Source of the DNA: Herpetosiphon giganteus
GTDB taxonomy: Bacteria; Chloroflexota; Chloroflexia; Chloroflexales; Herpetosiphonaceae
Assembly (NCBI RefSeq): GCF_016907925.1
Contig: NZ_JAFBCZ010000001.1
Span: forward strand, 124,001-188,000
Direction of reading: 5' to 3'
DNA: 64,000 nucleotides
Position numbers and translations under genes: made by a program. Shown here one piece after another: positions 8,120-16,931 of this stretch (positions within the stretch are counted from its first letter, which is position 1; every line of letters begins with the position of its first letter). The notes beneath the pieces were generated by a model, which was not told where the DNA came from, did not search any database, and saw only the letters and a list, made by a program, of their open reading frames with translations.

Positions 8120-8521
8120 TTAAGGATATTGCTCGAAGCGCGATTGCCATTCAACCTGATTGAAACTAATTGAATCGTGGATGCTGATCATGGGTACGGT
8201 ATCGACCAACGAGGGCGTGTAGGCTGCAACGCTCAAAAATGGTTGCAAACCTTGGCTCAAAAGTAATGCTAACAGTCGTTCTTGTTGCTCTTGGTGCAGT
8301 GCTTGCAAGCCATCGAGGGGGAAAAAGCGCTGGCCATATTTGGTTTGAGCAATCAACAAAGAATAATCGTTAAGCATCAGCGCATAGCAGATTTGCAACT
8401 CGGGATCGGTCTCTACTTGCACATATTCGTTTAAATTGAACTGCAACCATTCATCACCATAGGCCAAGCGTAACAACAGGCTATCAGTGTCGGGATCATA
8501 TGTGGTTTGCGGCTGGGTCAT
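8120..8521 (-). CDS. Uncharacterised protein with DUF2283-like N-terminus
   Basis: A 133-aa soluble protein. Residues 8-20 (YDPDTDSLLLRLA) resemble the start of DUF2283 proteins (YDPxxDxLYIRL), but the rest does not follow that family closely. It has no signal peptide, no membrane segment and no Cys pair. GAAGGTG lies 7 bases before the ATG. It is 40 bases upstream of the TPR-like gene on the same strand, so the two are probably co-transcribed. The function is unknown. Confidence 0.6.
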   Translation of the reverse strand: MTQPQTTYDPDTDSLLLRLAYGDEWLQFNLNEYVQVETDPELQICYALMLNDYSLLIAQTKYGQRFFPLDGLQALHQEQQERLLALLLSQGLQPFLSVAAYTPSLVDTVPMISIHDSISFNQVEWQSRFEQYP

Positions 8522-8609
8522 AACACACCTTCACCTACGAAAAGCGCTAGTAGATCAACAAAACGAGGATCGAGCGCCATTGTAGCATAGCCATATGGCT
8601 TAAACGTAC

Positions 8610-8635
8610 AAGCCCATGGCCAAAACCATGGGCTT
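8610..8635. terminator. Terminator of the Agl23/NHL gene
   Basis: A perfect 10-bp stem (8610-8619 with 8626-8635) with a 6-base loop, 17 bases after the stop of the minus-strand glycosyltransferase gene. Confidence 0.7.
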
Positions 8636-8652
8636 ATACCAATCAGATTAAC

Positions 8653-11600
8653 TTAGCGAACTTTGGGCAAGACCCAGCGCTGAATCCGCCGATTGGCTTT
8701 TTCGCTAACATAGACACTGCCATCAGGGGCAAATGCCATGCCGCTTGGTTGGCCTGTTGAGGCATCATCATTGCCTTGGCCACCCCAAACCAGTAACAAT
8801 TGGCCAGTTGCTCCATACAAGGCAACTTGGTTTTTGCTTGGAATCGCAGCCGCAACCCGCCCTTGGGTATCAACCGCAATAAATGGGTCGAGATAGGTAT
8901 CGGTTTGCCAGCCAGCAACCGACCATTGCACGCTTGGCGTTGCTTGAGGCACGCCATTCGCATCAAGTGGGAAGACCTGAATCCGGCCATTCCAGGTATC
9001 GCCAACATACAAACTGTTGTTGGCAGTACCCAAGCCAATTGGCTCGTTGAATTGGCCGATGCCTGCGCCAGCAGTGCCAACTTGGCCGAGGTAATTGCCC
9101 TCGGTGTCGGTCACGACGACCCGTTTATTGCCAGTGTCGGCGATATAGACCCGCCCACCACTGACGACCAAGTTGCGCGGGCCAAAGAAGCCCAATGGAT
9201 TGGCAGCATTGCCTTCCGCCGTGCCACCAGTGCGCGTGAGGCGCTTGCCGGAGCCAGGTTGTAGCTCTTCGCTGCCGCTGCCCCAACTGGTAACGAAGTT
9301 ACCTTGAGCATCGAATTTGGCAATCCGTGCATTCCAAGTATCAGCAACATAGACAAAGCCTTCTTCATCGACGGCTACGCCTGATGGTTCGAGCAATGCG
9401 CCAGTATTGGTGCCGCTAATAATCTTGGTTTGGCTATCGGTTTGATAGATCAAAATCCGATTATTGGGCGCATCGGCGATATAGACCGAGCCATCTGGGC
9501 CAGTCGTAATGCCGCGTGGCTCGGCTGGCTCGTCGCCCAACAATTGGCCTTCGGAAACTAATTTGAGCGTGCTGCCCGTGCCGGCAACAGCGCCACCTTC
9601 GCCAACTGGCAAGTTGGCTAAATCGCGCTTGACGAAGACCACAATCTCACGACCACCCAAAGAAACGGTCGAGGGCAACTCGCGCGAAAGCATATATTCA
9701 CGCATTGTCACCCAATTTGATGGCCGCAATGGCCATGTCAGAATGAAAGCGCCGCCGAGGGTACAATTAAACTTCGAGCGCCCATTGACATCCTGCTGGC
9801 CTTTCATGGCCGGATCACAACCATAGGCAGGATCGTAGAGTTTATCTTTGTAGCTCGATAGGCCATCGCTGCTGCTCTCAGGGAACCACCAGTTATGGTA
9901 GGTATCGTAGAGCTGCACATAGCCTGCTTGTTCCATGCGTTGGGTGGTATCGGTAGCCAAGTTCGATTTGGAGAAAATCGCCATTGGTGCGTCGAGCATG
10001 GTTTGGTCGAGGGTAGCGATTTGGCCCTTGCTGACCCACTGAATATTTGTCCAATCGCGGAAATACCAATCGAGCGGCTGATTCAAGCCACCTTCGCGGC
10101 TTGCGCTTGATTCATCGCCTGAACTAATCAGGATTTTCATGGTATGGCCGCCAGTGGGGTCTTCGATTGAGCGGCTGTTGCGGGTTTGGCTAATTGCCAA
10201 GCGCTCAGCTTCGCGCACAATCACTGGCATATCCGGCGCAGTTTGGGTATAGACCAAAAATTCAACTGGCACATCTGGTTGAATATAGGCAGCGACTACG
10301 CTTGAGCGCAGGCTATACAGCCCCAGCAAGGCCAAAATCCCCAACGTGGCGAAGGCGGCAATCACCCTTAAGCGTGCCCGTTGGATCAACATCCACAGCA
10401 ATACGCCAACAATCAGCAACAAAACCACGAGCAAGAAAGCGCTAACGCGGGTGCTCATCACTTGTTGGCTGGCACCGGTTGCCGCGCCAATCGCCCCCAT
10501 AATTGCAATAATCAGGGCAAAGGCGATACTGCCCAAGGGAATTGCCAACCAGGCAATACTGCGTTTAGTTTCGGCCCAATTGGTGCGCTCAACAATTTTA
10601 TCGAGTGCCCATGCGCCGGCCAAAACTGCTGGCAAGGTCATGTGAATCGTCAGCCAAGGCATCTTTTCGCCAGCCCACGAAAACAGGGTCAGCGCCATCA
10701 AGAACCAGTAGAACAAAAAGCCCAGCCAAATTGCTGGCACAGTTTCTTCAAACGTGGTTTCACGAATTTCGGCCTCAGCTTGGGCCATATACGAGGTTTG
10801 GCCAGCAACCACAACTGGATTTTCGCCAACTGGCACGCCATCGCTGATTGGCTCAATTGTGACAGCTGCTGGCTCAGTTGCGGCTTCAGCAATCGTTGCG
10901 TCAGCAGCAGGCTTGGTGGATTCATCGCCAGCTTCATCCCAAATGCTCGAATTGGTAACAGCCTTGCGCCAACCAATTTTGGCCAGCCACCCGCCTAAAC
11001 CAACCAAGGTCAAACTCACGGGCAGCAACTCGTATATGCCCAATTGCATGAAATAATAGAACCACGGTTGGTCGCCACGGGCATAGGTTTGCTGGGTACC
11101 AAACCAATAGCTGATGCCAGCAAACAGGCCATCGACAATCCCGCGTGGATAGGTAAAGAAGGTGCTAAACAGCACAACAAAGGTTACGGCAAAGGCAGCA
11201 AAGGCCTGCCAAAACACCCGTTTGCTCACGTAGCGCAAGCCTTGGCGAAACAACGGCGCTTCGCTCCAACGCAAGCTGACCAATTGACCAAACAGCAGCG
11301 TTGAAAAGCCAATCAAGCCCAAGCCGCCAAAATTCAATTCATTAGCGGTTTGGTTCACAGCGGTTGGCAACGAAATATGGGGCTGGAAGATCATCAAGAC
11401 CCCGGTGATTGCCATCAGAATGCCTGAAGCAATCACAAATTTTTTCGAGCCAAGCGCTTCCCAAAGCAGGCGCTGAACCAAAAAGCTGATGATGATAAAG
11501 CCAATGATAAAGACCAATTCGTGGGTTGCCCAGAGCAATGCCAAGCTTGCCATCGCCAAATTCAGCCAGCGGCTGCGGCCTGATTGCCAAAAGCGGAACA

Positions 11601-12168
11601 AGCCGACCATCAGCCAGAAGGTAAACAGAATTGCCAAGGCATCGTGGCGGGCAAAGCGCGTAAAATAGAGCAAGGTTGGCGAAATCACCATCAAGCCTGC
11701 GCTAAGCAAGGCTGCACGTTTGCCAATCAAGGGTCGCAGCATCCAGCACGATGCAACGAGGGCAATGCCAGCTACGGCCATGGGCAAACGCGCTGTCGCA
11801 TCGCTTGCGCCAAACAAAAAGTAGCTCAGATAGGTGCTGAGATACAGGGTTGGGCCGTGAAACACTGGGTTATAGCAGTAGGTATCCGAGGCGGCATTGT
11901 TGATGCCACATTGAAAACCGCCCTTGCCCATATAAAACTGCCAGCTATATTTGGCATGAATTGATTCATCGTGGTGCATCGCCATATTGCCCAATTGCCA
12001 CAAGTGCATAAACACACTCAGCGCAATTAACACAAGATAGCCAATTAACTCGCTATTCAGCCAGCCAAAGGCAATTGAACGATCTAACCATGATGAACTC
12101 TGCCGACGGCGTACTTGCAGTGGCTGAGCGCGACGCAGACGCTTTTTGGTTAAGTCAGGTGTGGTCAT
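8653..12168 (-). CDS. Agl23-like membrane glycosyltransferase with NHL propeller
   Basis: About 1171 aa; the ATG at 12168 is preferred over an upstream TTG. The N-terminal half is a polytopic membrane protein of the GT39/PMT-like TIGR03663 (Agl23-type) family. Its first outer loop carries HHDESIHAKYSW, where the Asp-Glu pair is the expected catalytic acid site for a lipid-linked sugar donor, and more than ten membrane segments follow. After a soluble stretch, residues about 880-1171 form six NHL repeats (for example VYIADAPNNRILIY, FVYVADTWNARIAKFD, VYIADTGNKRVVV), a propeller probably outside the cell. It lies 43 bases downstream of a paralogue in one operon. Family members occur in Chloroflexi and archaea and are linked to protein or surface glycosylation. 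Substrates are unknown. Confidence 0.8.
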   Translation of the reverse strand: MTTPDLTKKRLRRAQPLQVRRRQSSSWLDRSIAFGWLNSELIGYLVLIALSVFMHLWQLGNMAMHHDESIHAKYSWQFYMGKGGFQCGINNAASDTYCYNPVFHGPTLYLSTYLSYFLFGASDATARLPMAVAGIALVASCWMLRPLIGKRAALLSAGLMVISPTLLYFTRFARHDALAILFTFWLMVGLFRFWQSGRSRWLNLAMASLALLWATHELVFIIGFIIISFLVQRLLWEALGSKKFVIASGILMAITGVLMIFQPHISLPTAVNQTANELNFGGLGLIGFSTLLFGQLVSLRWSEAPLFRQGLRYVSKRVFWQAFAAFAVTFVVLFSTFFTYPRGIVDGLFAGISYWFGTQQTYARGDQPWFYYFMQLGIYELLPVSLTLVGLGGWLAKIGWRKAVTNSSIWDEAGDESTKPAADATIAEAATEPAAVTIEPISDGVPVGENPVVVAGQTSYMAQAEAEIRETTFEETVPAIWLGFLFYWFLMALTLFSWAGEKMPWLTIHMTLPAVLAGAWALDKIVERTNWAETKRSIAWLAIPLGSIAFALIIAIMGAIGAATGASQQVMSTRVSAFLLVVLLLIVGVLLWMLIQRARLRVIAAFATLGILALLGLYSLRSSVVAAYIQPDVPVEFLVYTQTAPDMPVIVREAERLAISQTRNSRSIEDPTGGHTMKILISSGDESSASREGGLNQPLDWYFRDWTNIQWVSKGQIATLDQTMLDAPMAIFSKSNLATDTTQRMEQAGYVQLYDTYHNWWFPESSSDGLSSYKDKLYDPAYGCDPAMKGQQDVNGRSKFNCTLGGAFILTWPLRPSNWVTMREYMLSRELPSTVSLGGREIVVFVKRDLANLPVGEGGAVAGTGSTLKLVSEGQLLGDEPAEPRGITTGPDGSVYIADAPNNRILIYQTDSQTKIISGTNTGALLEPSGVAVDEEGFVYVADTWNARIAKFDAQGNFVTSWGSGSEELQPGSGKRLTRTGGTAEGNAANPLGFFGPRNLVVSGGRVYIADTGNKRVVVTDTEGNYLGQVGTAGAGIGQFNEPIGLGTANNSLYVGDTWNGRIQVFPLDANGVPQATPSVQWSVAGWQTDTYLDPFIAVDTQGRVAAAIPSKNQVALYGATGQLLLVWGGQGNDDASTGQPSGMAFAPDGSVYVSEKANRRIQRWVLPKVR

Positions 12169-12211
12169 AAGCAACAAATCATCTCGTTACAAAGTGGAAA
12201 CACAGACCGGC

Positions 12212-14758
12212 CTAACGCACCTGCGATTGGCCATTCATATTTTGGGTTTGCACGCCCAACACATGGGCATAGCGTGGGCGAACATAGACTTTGAAATCGA
12301 CCGACGATAGCTGAGCTGGCGGCTGACGGAACAGCAAATAGCGCCAAAGCTCATTTTGGGTTTTGGCATCAAATGGGTTACGAATCAGGCGACCAATCGT
12401 CGAATCTTGATCGTATGGCGCTGGCTGCATCATTTGTTCGCCGCTGCTATCGCGCATGGTTTGGCCATTGGCATCAAGCTCAGGCACCTCGGCAAAGCGA
12501 TAGAATTGCGATTCAGGGAACCACCAGCGTAACGGGAAGCGGCCTTCAAGAAAGCCTTCGACATTGGCTTGGTTGGTCGTCCAGTTGCTATCGATCATCA
12601 AAATTGCCGCTGTTTCTGGGGTGGCAGGGCTGTTCATCGAGCCAGAAAAGCCCGTTGCTTTGGTATATTCGCGCACATACCACTTCCAGATTTGCTCATT
12701 ATCGTACATAATCGGCAATTCCATGCGGCCTGTTTCGGCGATTGAAACCTTGCGCAAATCGTCCATCACGCGGCCAACATCGGGCGAGCTTTGCACATAC
12801 ACCAGCATTTCAACCGGAATATCGCCGTTTTGGTAATTCAAACGCCACGCCGAACGGAATGAATACATGCTCCAGATGATGGTTAATGCCAAGGTTAGGC
12901 CAGTTACTGCCCGTCGCCAGCCGTGGAACATGCTATAAAAGCCGGTAATTGCCAGCACAATCAAAATCATGCTACCAAGGAACATTGGCGTAGCTGGGCT
13001 GCCAGTTGGCGCAATATTCGGCTGAATGCGCACCATTCTGGTTAATTGCATCACAGCGTAGCTTGCAACCAAGCCAATCACCGCCAAATAGCTCACTAGG
13101 CCAAGCCATTCGGTGCGGCGGGTTGGCAATTCCTTGCTCAGCCACGCCCGTTGAATTGGCTGAAAACCCCAAGCAAACACGCGCCCGATGCCCCAAGCCG
13201 CAATAAAAATCAAGGGCACGGCAACGTGCAAAGTAATCCATGGCATTTTCTCGCCCGCCCAGCTATAGAGGGCAAACGAGCCAGCCGCCCACCATGCCAA
13301 CAAGCCAGGAGCCATGCGCTGCGCCGTCAAGGCAGCGCCGCGCTTGATTTGCAAGGCCAAGTGGCCAATGCCTGCGATGGTGGCCGCAAAGCCAGCAAAC
13401 AGCAACAATGGCTCATACACCAGCAATTGCACAAAGTAATAATGGCTGGGCTGACCGCCACGCTCAACGTCGTGTTGCGCCACCCAATACAGCAGCGAGC
13501 CAGCAATCCCCGAAACCACGCCAACTGGATGCACTCCAAACGAGGTGAAGAAGGCGGCGTAAATCACCAAGCCAAAGACCACGGCCAAAGCGCCATGCAT
13601 GCCCCAGAGCGAATCCAAGGCTGGCAACAAACTGCGTTCTGGCGCTTGGCTAACGGCGCGTTTCCACATCGTTTGGGTTTGATCTTTGCCCTTGTAAAAC
13701 CAAATAATCACAATCACTGCGATCAAAAAGACCACCGTGAGAATGGTCAAGGCCGTAATTGGCATGTGCATAAACACGCCATTATTGCCATATAGGGTTT
13801 GATTTTTGACTTGGTGATAGAGCCGGCTTTGGTTGGCTTGAGCTTCTGCATCGCTAATGCCAAACAAGGTTTCGCGTAATTTCGAGAAGTAGCCTTGGCG
13901 CAAGCCACCATTCGCCGTATCGTCGAAAAACAGATCATCGCCTTGGTTACGCACAATCAAGGCTTGGCTTTCGGTCACCAACGGCAGTGGCAGCCATTGC
14001 TCTTTACCATTGGCATCGAGCACCGGAGCAGGGTTGCCACTGCCCGAAACCACAAGGCCGCGATGATCAGGAATGCCCTTGAGACAGGCCACCGCCAACA
14101 AGCCATAAACCCCAAACAGAATTAAGAGCTTGCGATTGACCTGCCAGAGCGTGACCAAGACAATAAAGCTGCCAAGGGTCAAGGTAAACAGATACGAGGT
14201 CTCAATCGTGACAAACATTAAAGCAAACGAGGCAAAGAAAATATAAATCCAACGCACATGGCGGGTGGAGATATAGCGAACGATCGCAATCAGACAGATA
14301 ATTTCTTGGGTAACTGCAAAAATATCGTGGCGAATAAAGCGCCCAACATACAAGGTTACTGGCGAAATTAACAGGTAGCCTGCCATCATCAAGGCCGTAC
14401 CACGCCCAATATTTTTGCGCAGCAGCCACGGCGTTAATGTGAGGGCTATGCCAAAGGTCGCGGCGGCCAAACGGGCAGTAAACTCATTGTCGCCAAACAA
14501 AAAGTATTGCAAGGCTGTCCAATAATACAAAAACGGCCCGTGGGTCAACGGATCGTGCAAATAGCCATCGCCGCGATAGAGCAACCACGAGTAGTACGCA
14601 TGAATCGTTTCATCGTGGTGCAACGAGCGACCGCCAAGCGCCCACAGATGCATAAGCACCGAGAGCAAGCCAAGGCCAATATAGGCCAGATGTTCAACCG
14701 TGAAGCGGCGACGTTGTGTGCGTGGCACGGCTACCTGTCGTGAAGATGTTGCGATCAT
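12212..14758 (-). CDS. Agl23-like membrane glycosyltransferase
   Basis: About 848 aa, the upstream paralogue of the 8653 gene. The start is uncertain: the ATG at 14758 fits the paralogue's N-terminal length, while an in-frame ATG at 14809 has no ribosome site. The first membrane segment (YIGLGLLSVLMHLWALGG) is followed by HHDETIHAYYSW, the same Asp-Glu site as in the paralogue. Many membrane segments follow, then a soluble C-terminal part rich in Trp and Pro. It lacks the NHL propeller. The pair suggests duplication followed by gain or loss of the propeller. It is expected to transfer a sugar from a polyprenyl carrier on the outer side of the membrane. Confidence 0.78.
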   Translation of the reverse strand: MIATSSRQVAVPRTQRRRFTVEHLAYIGLGLLSVLMHLWALGGRSLHHDETIHAYYSWLLYRGDGYLHDPLTHGPFLYYWTALQYFLFGDNEFTARLAAATFGIALTLTPWLLRKNIGRGTALMMAGYLLISPVTLYVGRFIRHDIFAVTQEIICLIAIVRYISTRHVRWIYIFFASFALMFVTIETSYLFTLTLGSFIVLVTLWQVNRKLLILFGVYGLLAVACLKGIPDHRGLVVSGSGNPAPVLDANGKEQWLPLPLVTESQALIVRNQGDDLFFDDTANGGLRQGYFSKLRETLFGISDAEAQANQSRLYHQVKNQTLYGNNGVFMHMPITALTILTVVFLIAVIVIIWFYKGKDQTQTMWKRAVSQAPERSLLPALDSLWGMHGALAVVFGLVIYAAFFTSFGVHPVGVVSGIAGSLLYWVAQHDVERGGQPSHYYFVQLLVYEPLLLFAGFAATIAGIGHLALQIKRGAALTAQRMAPGLLAWWAAGSFALYSWAGEKMPWITLHVAVPLIFIAAWGIGRVFAWGFQPIQRAWLSKELPTRRTEWLGLVSYLAVIGLVASYAVMQLTRMVRIQPNIAPTGSPATPMFLGSMILIVLAITGFYSMFHGWRRAVTGLTLALTIIWSMYSFRSAWRLNYQNGDIPVEMLVYVQSSPDVGRVMDDLRKVSIAETGRMELPIMYDNEQIWKWYVREYTKATGFSGSMNSPATPETAAILMIDSNWTTNQANVEGFLEGRFPLRWWFPESQFYRFAEVPELDANGQTMRDSSGEQMMQPAPYDQDSTIGRLIRNPFDAKTQNELWRYLLFRQPPAQLSSVDFKVYVRPRYAHVLGVQTQNMNGQSQVR

Positions 14759-14899
14759 AAGTATGTGTTCTCTGTGTCGTTGCAAAGGGGTTGGAGCAGC
14801 ACTGCTCATTGAGACAACGAAATGTGCCAGAATTTTTTGGTATTGTACTCGAACGAGGGGGGAGTGACAAGAAACAAAGTCTTAACGCGCTCAAACATC

Positions 14900-14935
14900 C
14901 AAGCGCGAGCCAACCAAAGAGCTGGCTCACGCTTG
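14900..14935 (-). terminator. Terminator of the aldehyde dehydrogenase gene
   Basis: A 13-bp stem with one G-T pair (14900-14912 with 14923-14935) lies just after the stop codon at 14945. The T-run beyond it is poor. Confidence 0.55.
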
Positions 14936-14944
14936 AAATTAGTA

Positions 14945-16441
14945 TTATTCGGCGTTATCGATTTGGGCGCGTTGCAAGCCACCGCTGTAATCGACATACA
15001 ACGATTTCCATTCGCTGTAGGTATCGAGCACCTGCGTGCCGCCTTCGCGCTTGCCGTTGCCCGTGCCTTTGGTGCCACCGAAGGGCAGGTGAATTTCGGC
15101 CCCGATGGTTGGCGCATTCACATAGACAATCCCGGTGTAGAGATCGCGCATGGCAATGAAGGCATTGTTGACATTGCGGGTATAAATTGATGATGACAAG
15201 CCGTATGGCACGTCGTTGGCAACATCAATCGCTTCTTCAAGGCTATCAACGGGAATGATCGAAACCACAGGCCCGAAAATTTCCTCTTGCGCGATCCGCA
15301 TATTGCGTTTGACATTGCCAAAAATGGTTGGCTGGTGGAAGAAGCCATGGCCCAAATCGCCATCGGTCAAGCGTTCGCCGCCCAACACCAATTCAGCGCC
15401 TTCTTCGCGGCCAATTTTGACGTATTTTTCAACCACGTTCAATTGGCCTTCGTTAATTGATGGCCCCATTTGCATGCCATCGAGCAAGCCATTGCCCACT
15501 TGAATGGTTTTGGCTTCTGCTTGAATGCGGCTGGTCAGTTCATCGACAATCGAGCGATGGGCGATAATCCGCGAGGTGGCGGTACAGCGTTGGCCGGTGG
15601 TGCCAAACGCACCCCAAACCGCGCCAGCCAAGACCAAATCAAGGTCAGCATCGTCCATTATGATCATGGGGTTTTTGCCGCCCATTTCGAGCGAAACATG
15701 CTTGCCTTGTTGGGCGCACAAGGTTGAGACGTGGCGACCAACTTCGGTTGAGCCGGTGAACGAAATCACCTTGACATCTGGATGTTGCACCAATGGCTCG
15801 CCAGCAGTTGGGCCATGGCCCGAAACGATATTGACCACACCTTTTGGCACGCCTGCATCAACCAAGGCTTGCACAAAGTTGTAGGTTGAGAGCGGAGTAT
15901 CTTCAGCAGGCTTAATCACCACAGTGTTACCGCAGATCAAGGCTGGGAAGATTTTCCACGATGGGATGGCCATTGGGAAGTTCCAAGGCGTAATCAAGCC
16001 ACACACGCCCAAGGGTTGGCGCACGCTCATCTGGAATTTATTAGGCAATTCCGAGGGTGTGGTTACGCCATACAAACGGCGGCCTTCGCCAGCCATAAAA
16101 TAGCCCATGTCGATAGCTTCTTGCACATCGCCACGAGTTTCAGCCAAAACCTTGCCCATTTCACGGGTCATATCGTTGGCATATTGCTCTTTGCGTTCTT
16201 GAAGAATTTGCGAAGCCCGATAGAGCAACTCGCCGCGCTTGGGCGCTGGCACGAGCCGCCATGCATTGTAGGCTTCCTTGGCGGCAGCAACCGCAGCGGC
16301 AATATCCTCAGCACCAGAGTCGGGGAAGATGCCAATCACATCGCGGGTATCGGCGGGGTTGCGGTTCTCGTAGGTCTTGCCCGAACGCGCTGGCACCCAC
16401 TCGCCGCCAATGTAGTTATAGTACACCTTATGATCCGACAT
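14945..16441 (-). CDS. NAD(P)-dependent aldehyde dehydrogenase
   Basis: A 498-aa enzyme of the aldehyde dehydrogenase superfamily, which oxidises aldehydes to acids. The NAD-binding FTGSTEVGR, the LEMGGKNP block with the general-base Glu and the GQRCTATSR block with the nucleophilic Cys are all present, as is EEIFGPV near 390. The C-terminal region ([16 protein letters not shown]) resembles semialdehyde dehydrogenases such as alpha-ketoglutarate semialdehyde or aminoadipate semialdehyde enzymes, but the substrate cannot be settled by reading. GGAGG lies 7 bases before the ATG. It is a single-gene unit flanked upstream by a mosaic repeat region. Confidence 0.92.
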   Translation of the reverse strand: MSDHKVYYNYIGGEWVPARSGKTYENRNPADTRDVIGIFPDSGAEDIAAAVAAAKEAYNAWRLVPAPKRGELLYRASQILQERKEQYANDMTREMGKVLAETRGDVQEAIDMGYFMAGEGRRLYGVTTPSELPNKFQMSVRQPLGVCGLITPWNFPMAIPSWKIFPALICGNTVVIKPAEDTPLSTYNFVQALVDAGVPKGVVNIVSGHGPTAGEPLVQHPDVKVISFTGSTEVGRHVSTLCAQQGKHVSLEMGGKNPMIIMDDADLDLVLAGAVWGAFGTTGQRCTATSRIIAHRSIVDELTSRIQAEAKTIQVGNGLLDGMQMGPSINEGQLNVVEKYVKIGREEGAELVLGGERLTDGDLGHGFFHQPTIFGNVKRNMRIAQEEIFGPVVSIIPVDSLEEAIDVANDVPYGLSSSIYTRNVNNAFIAMRDLYTGIVYVNAPTIGAEIHLPFGGTKGTGNGKREGGTQVLDTYSEWKSLYVDYSGGLQRAQIDNAE

Positions 16442-16500
16442 CGTTGTCCTCCGTGAAGTAAAATCAAATCTTGCCTTATCTTACCATACAAGCTTAAAGG

Positions 16501-16930
16501 TATGAGGTATGAAGGATGAATTATGAAGGAGGGCTATTGGCTATTGGCTATCGGGGATCAGTTGGAAAATACATCATCAACCATTTAACGCAGAGGCGCA
16601 GAGTTTTATTAACCACGAATGGGAAGTGGCTTTTGGCTTTGGGCTATTGGTTATCGGGAATATCAATATGTGGCTAAAAACGAGACCTAATTATTTTTAA
16701 CCACGAAGAGCACGAAGAACACGAAGGGGAAGGGTCTACAGGCTATTGGCTTTTGGCTCGCGGGAATTCTTGATCGACCACAAAACGTTCCGATAGCCCA
16801 TAGCCTATCGCCCATAGCCCTCATCCCTCTGCGCCTCTGCGTTAAAAATCCCCATTTGCGTTCTTCGCGCTCTTCGCGGTTTCAATTCATCAATCGCTCT
16901 GTGCTATGCTCTTTGTTCTATGCTCTTTGC
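16501..16930. repeat. Mosaic intergenic repeat, copy 1
   Basis: The 490-base gap 16442-16931 has no gene. It is made of short modules also found at 21990, 24238, 25785 and 44327: ATGAAGGATGAATT-type, GGCTATTGGCTATCGG-type, CACGAAGA 9-mer runs, a 20-bp GCAGAGGCGCAG module, and CTATGCTCTTTG-type. The 20-bp module at 16584-16603 recurs as its exact reverse complement at 16827-16846. The arms could fold back over about 220 bases. Confidence 0.8.
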
Positions 16931-16931
16931 G

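Noticed and set aside
10381-10998. 205-aa plus-strand frame within the Agl23/NHL gene
   Set aside because: Antisense shadow of a clear membrane protein; no ribosome site, Gln/Pro-rich product.
13151-13795. 214-aa plus-strand frame within the second Agl23 gene
   Set aside because: Antisense shadow with no domain pattern.
16501-16930. CRISPR array or insertion sequence in the repeat region
   Set aside because: There are no uniform repeats with unique spacers, no transposase frame and no target duplication; modules are shuffled and inverted.
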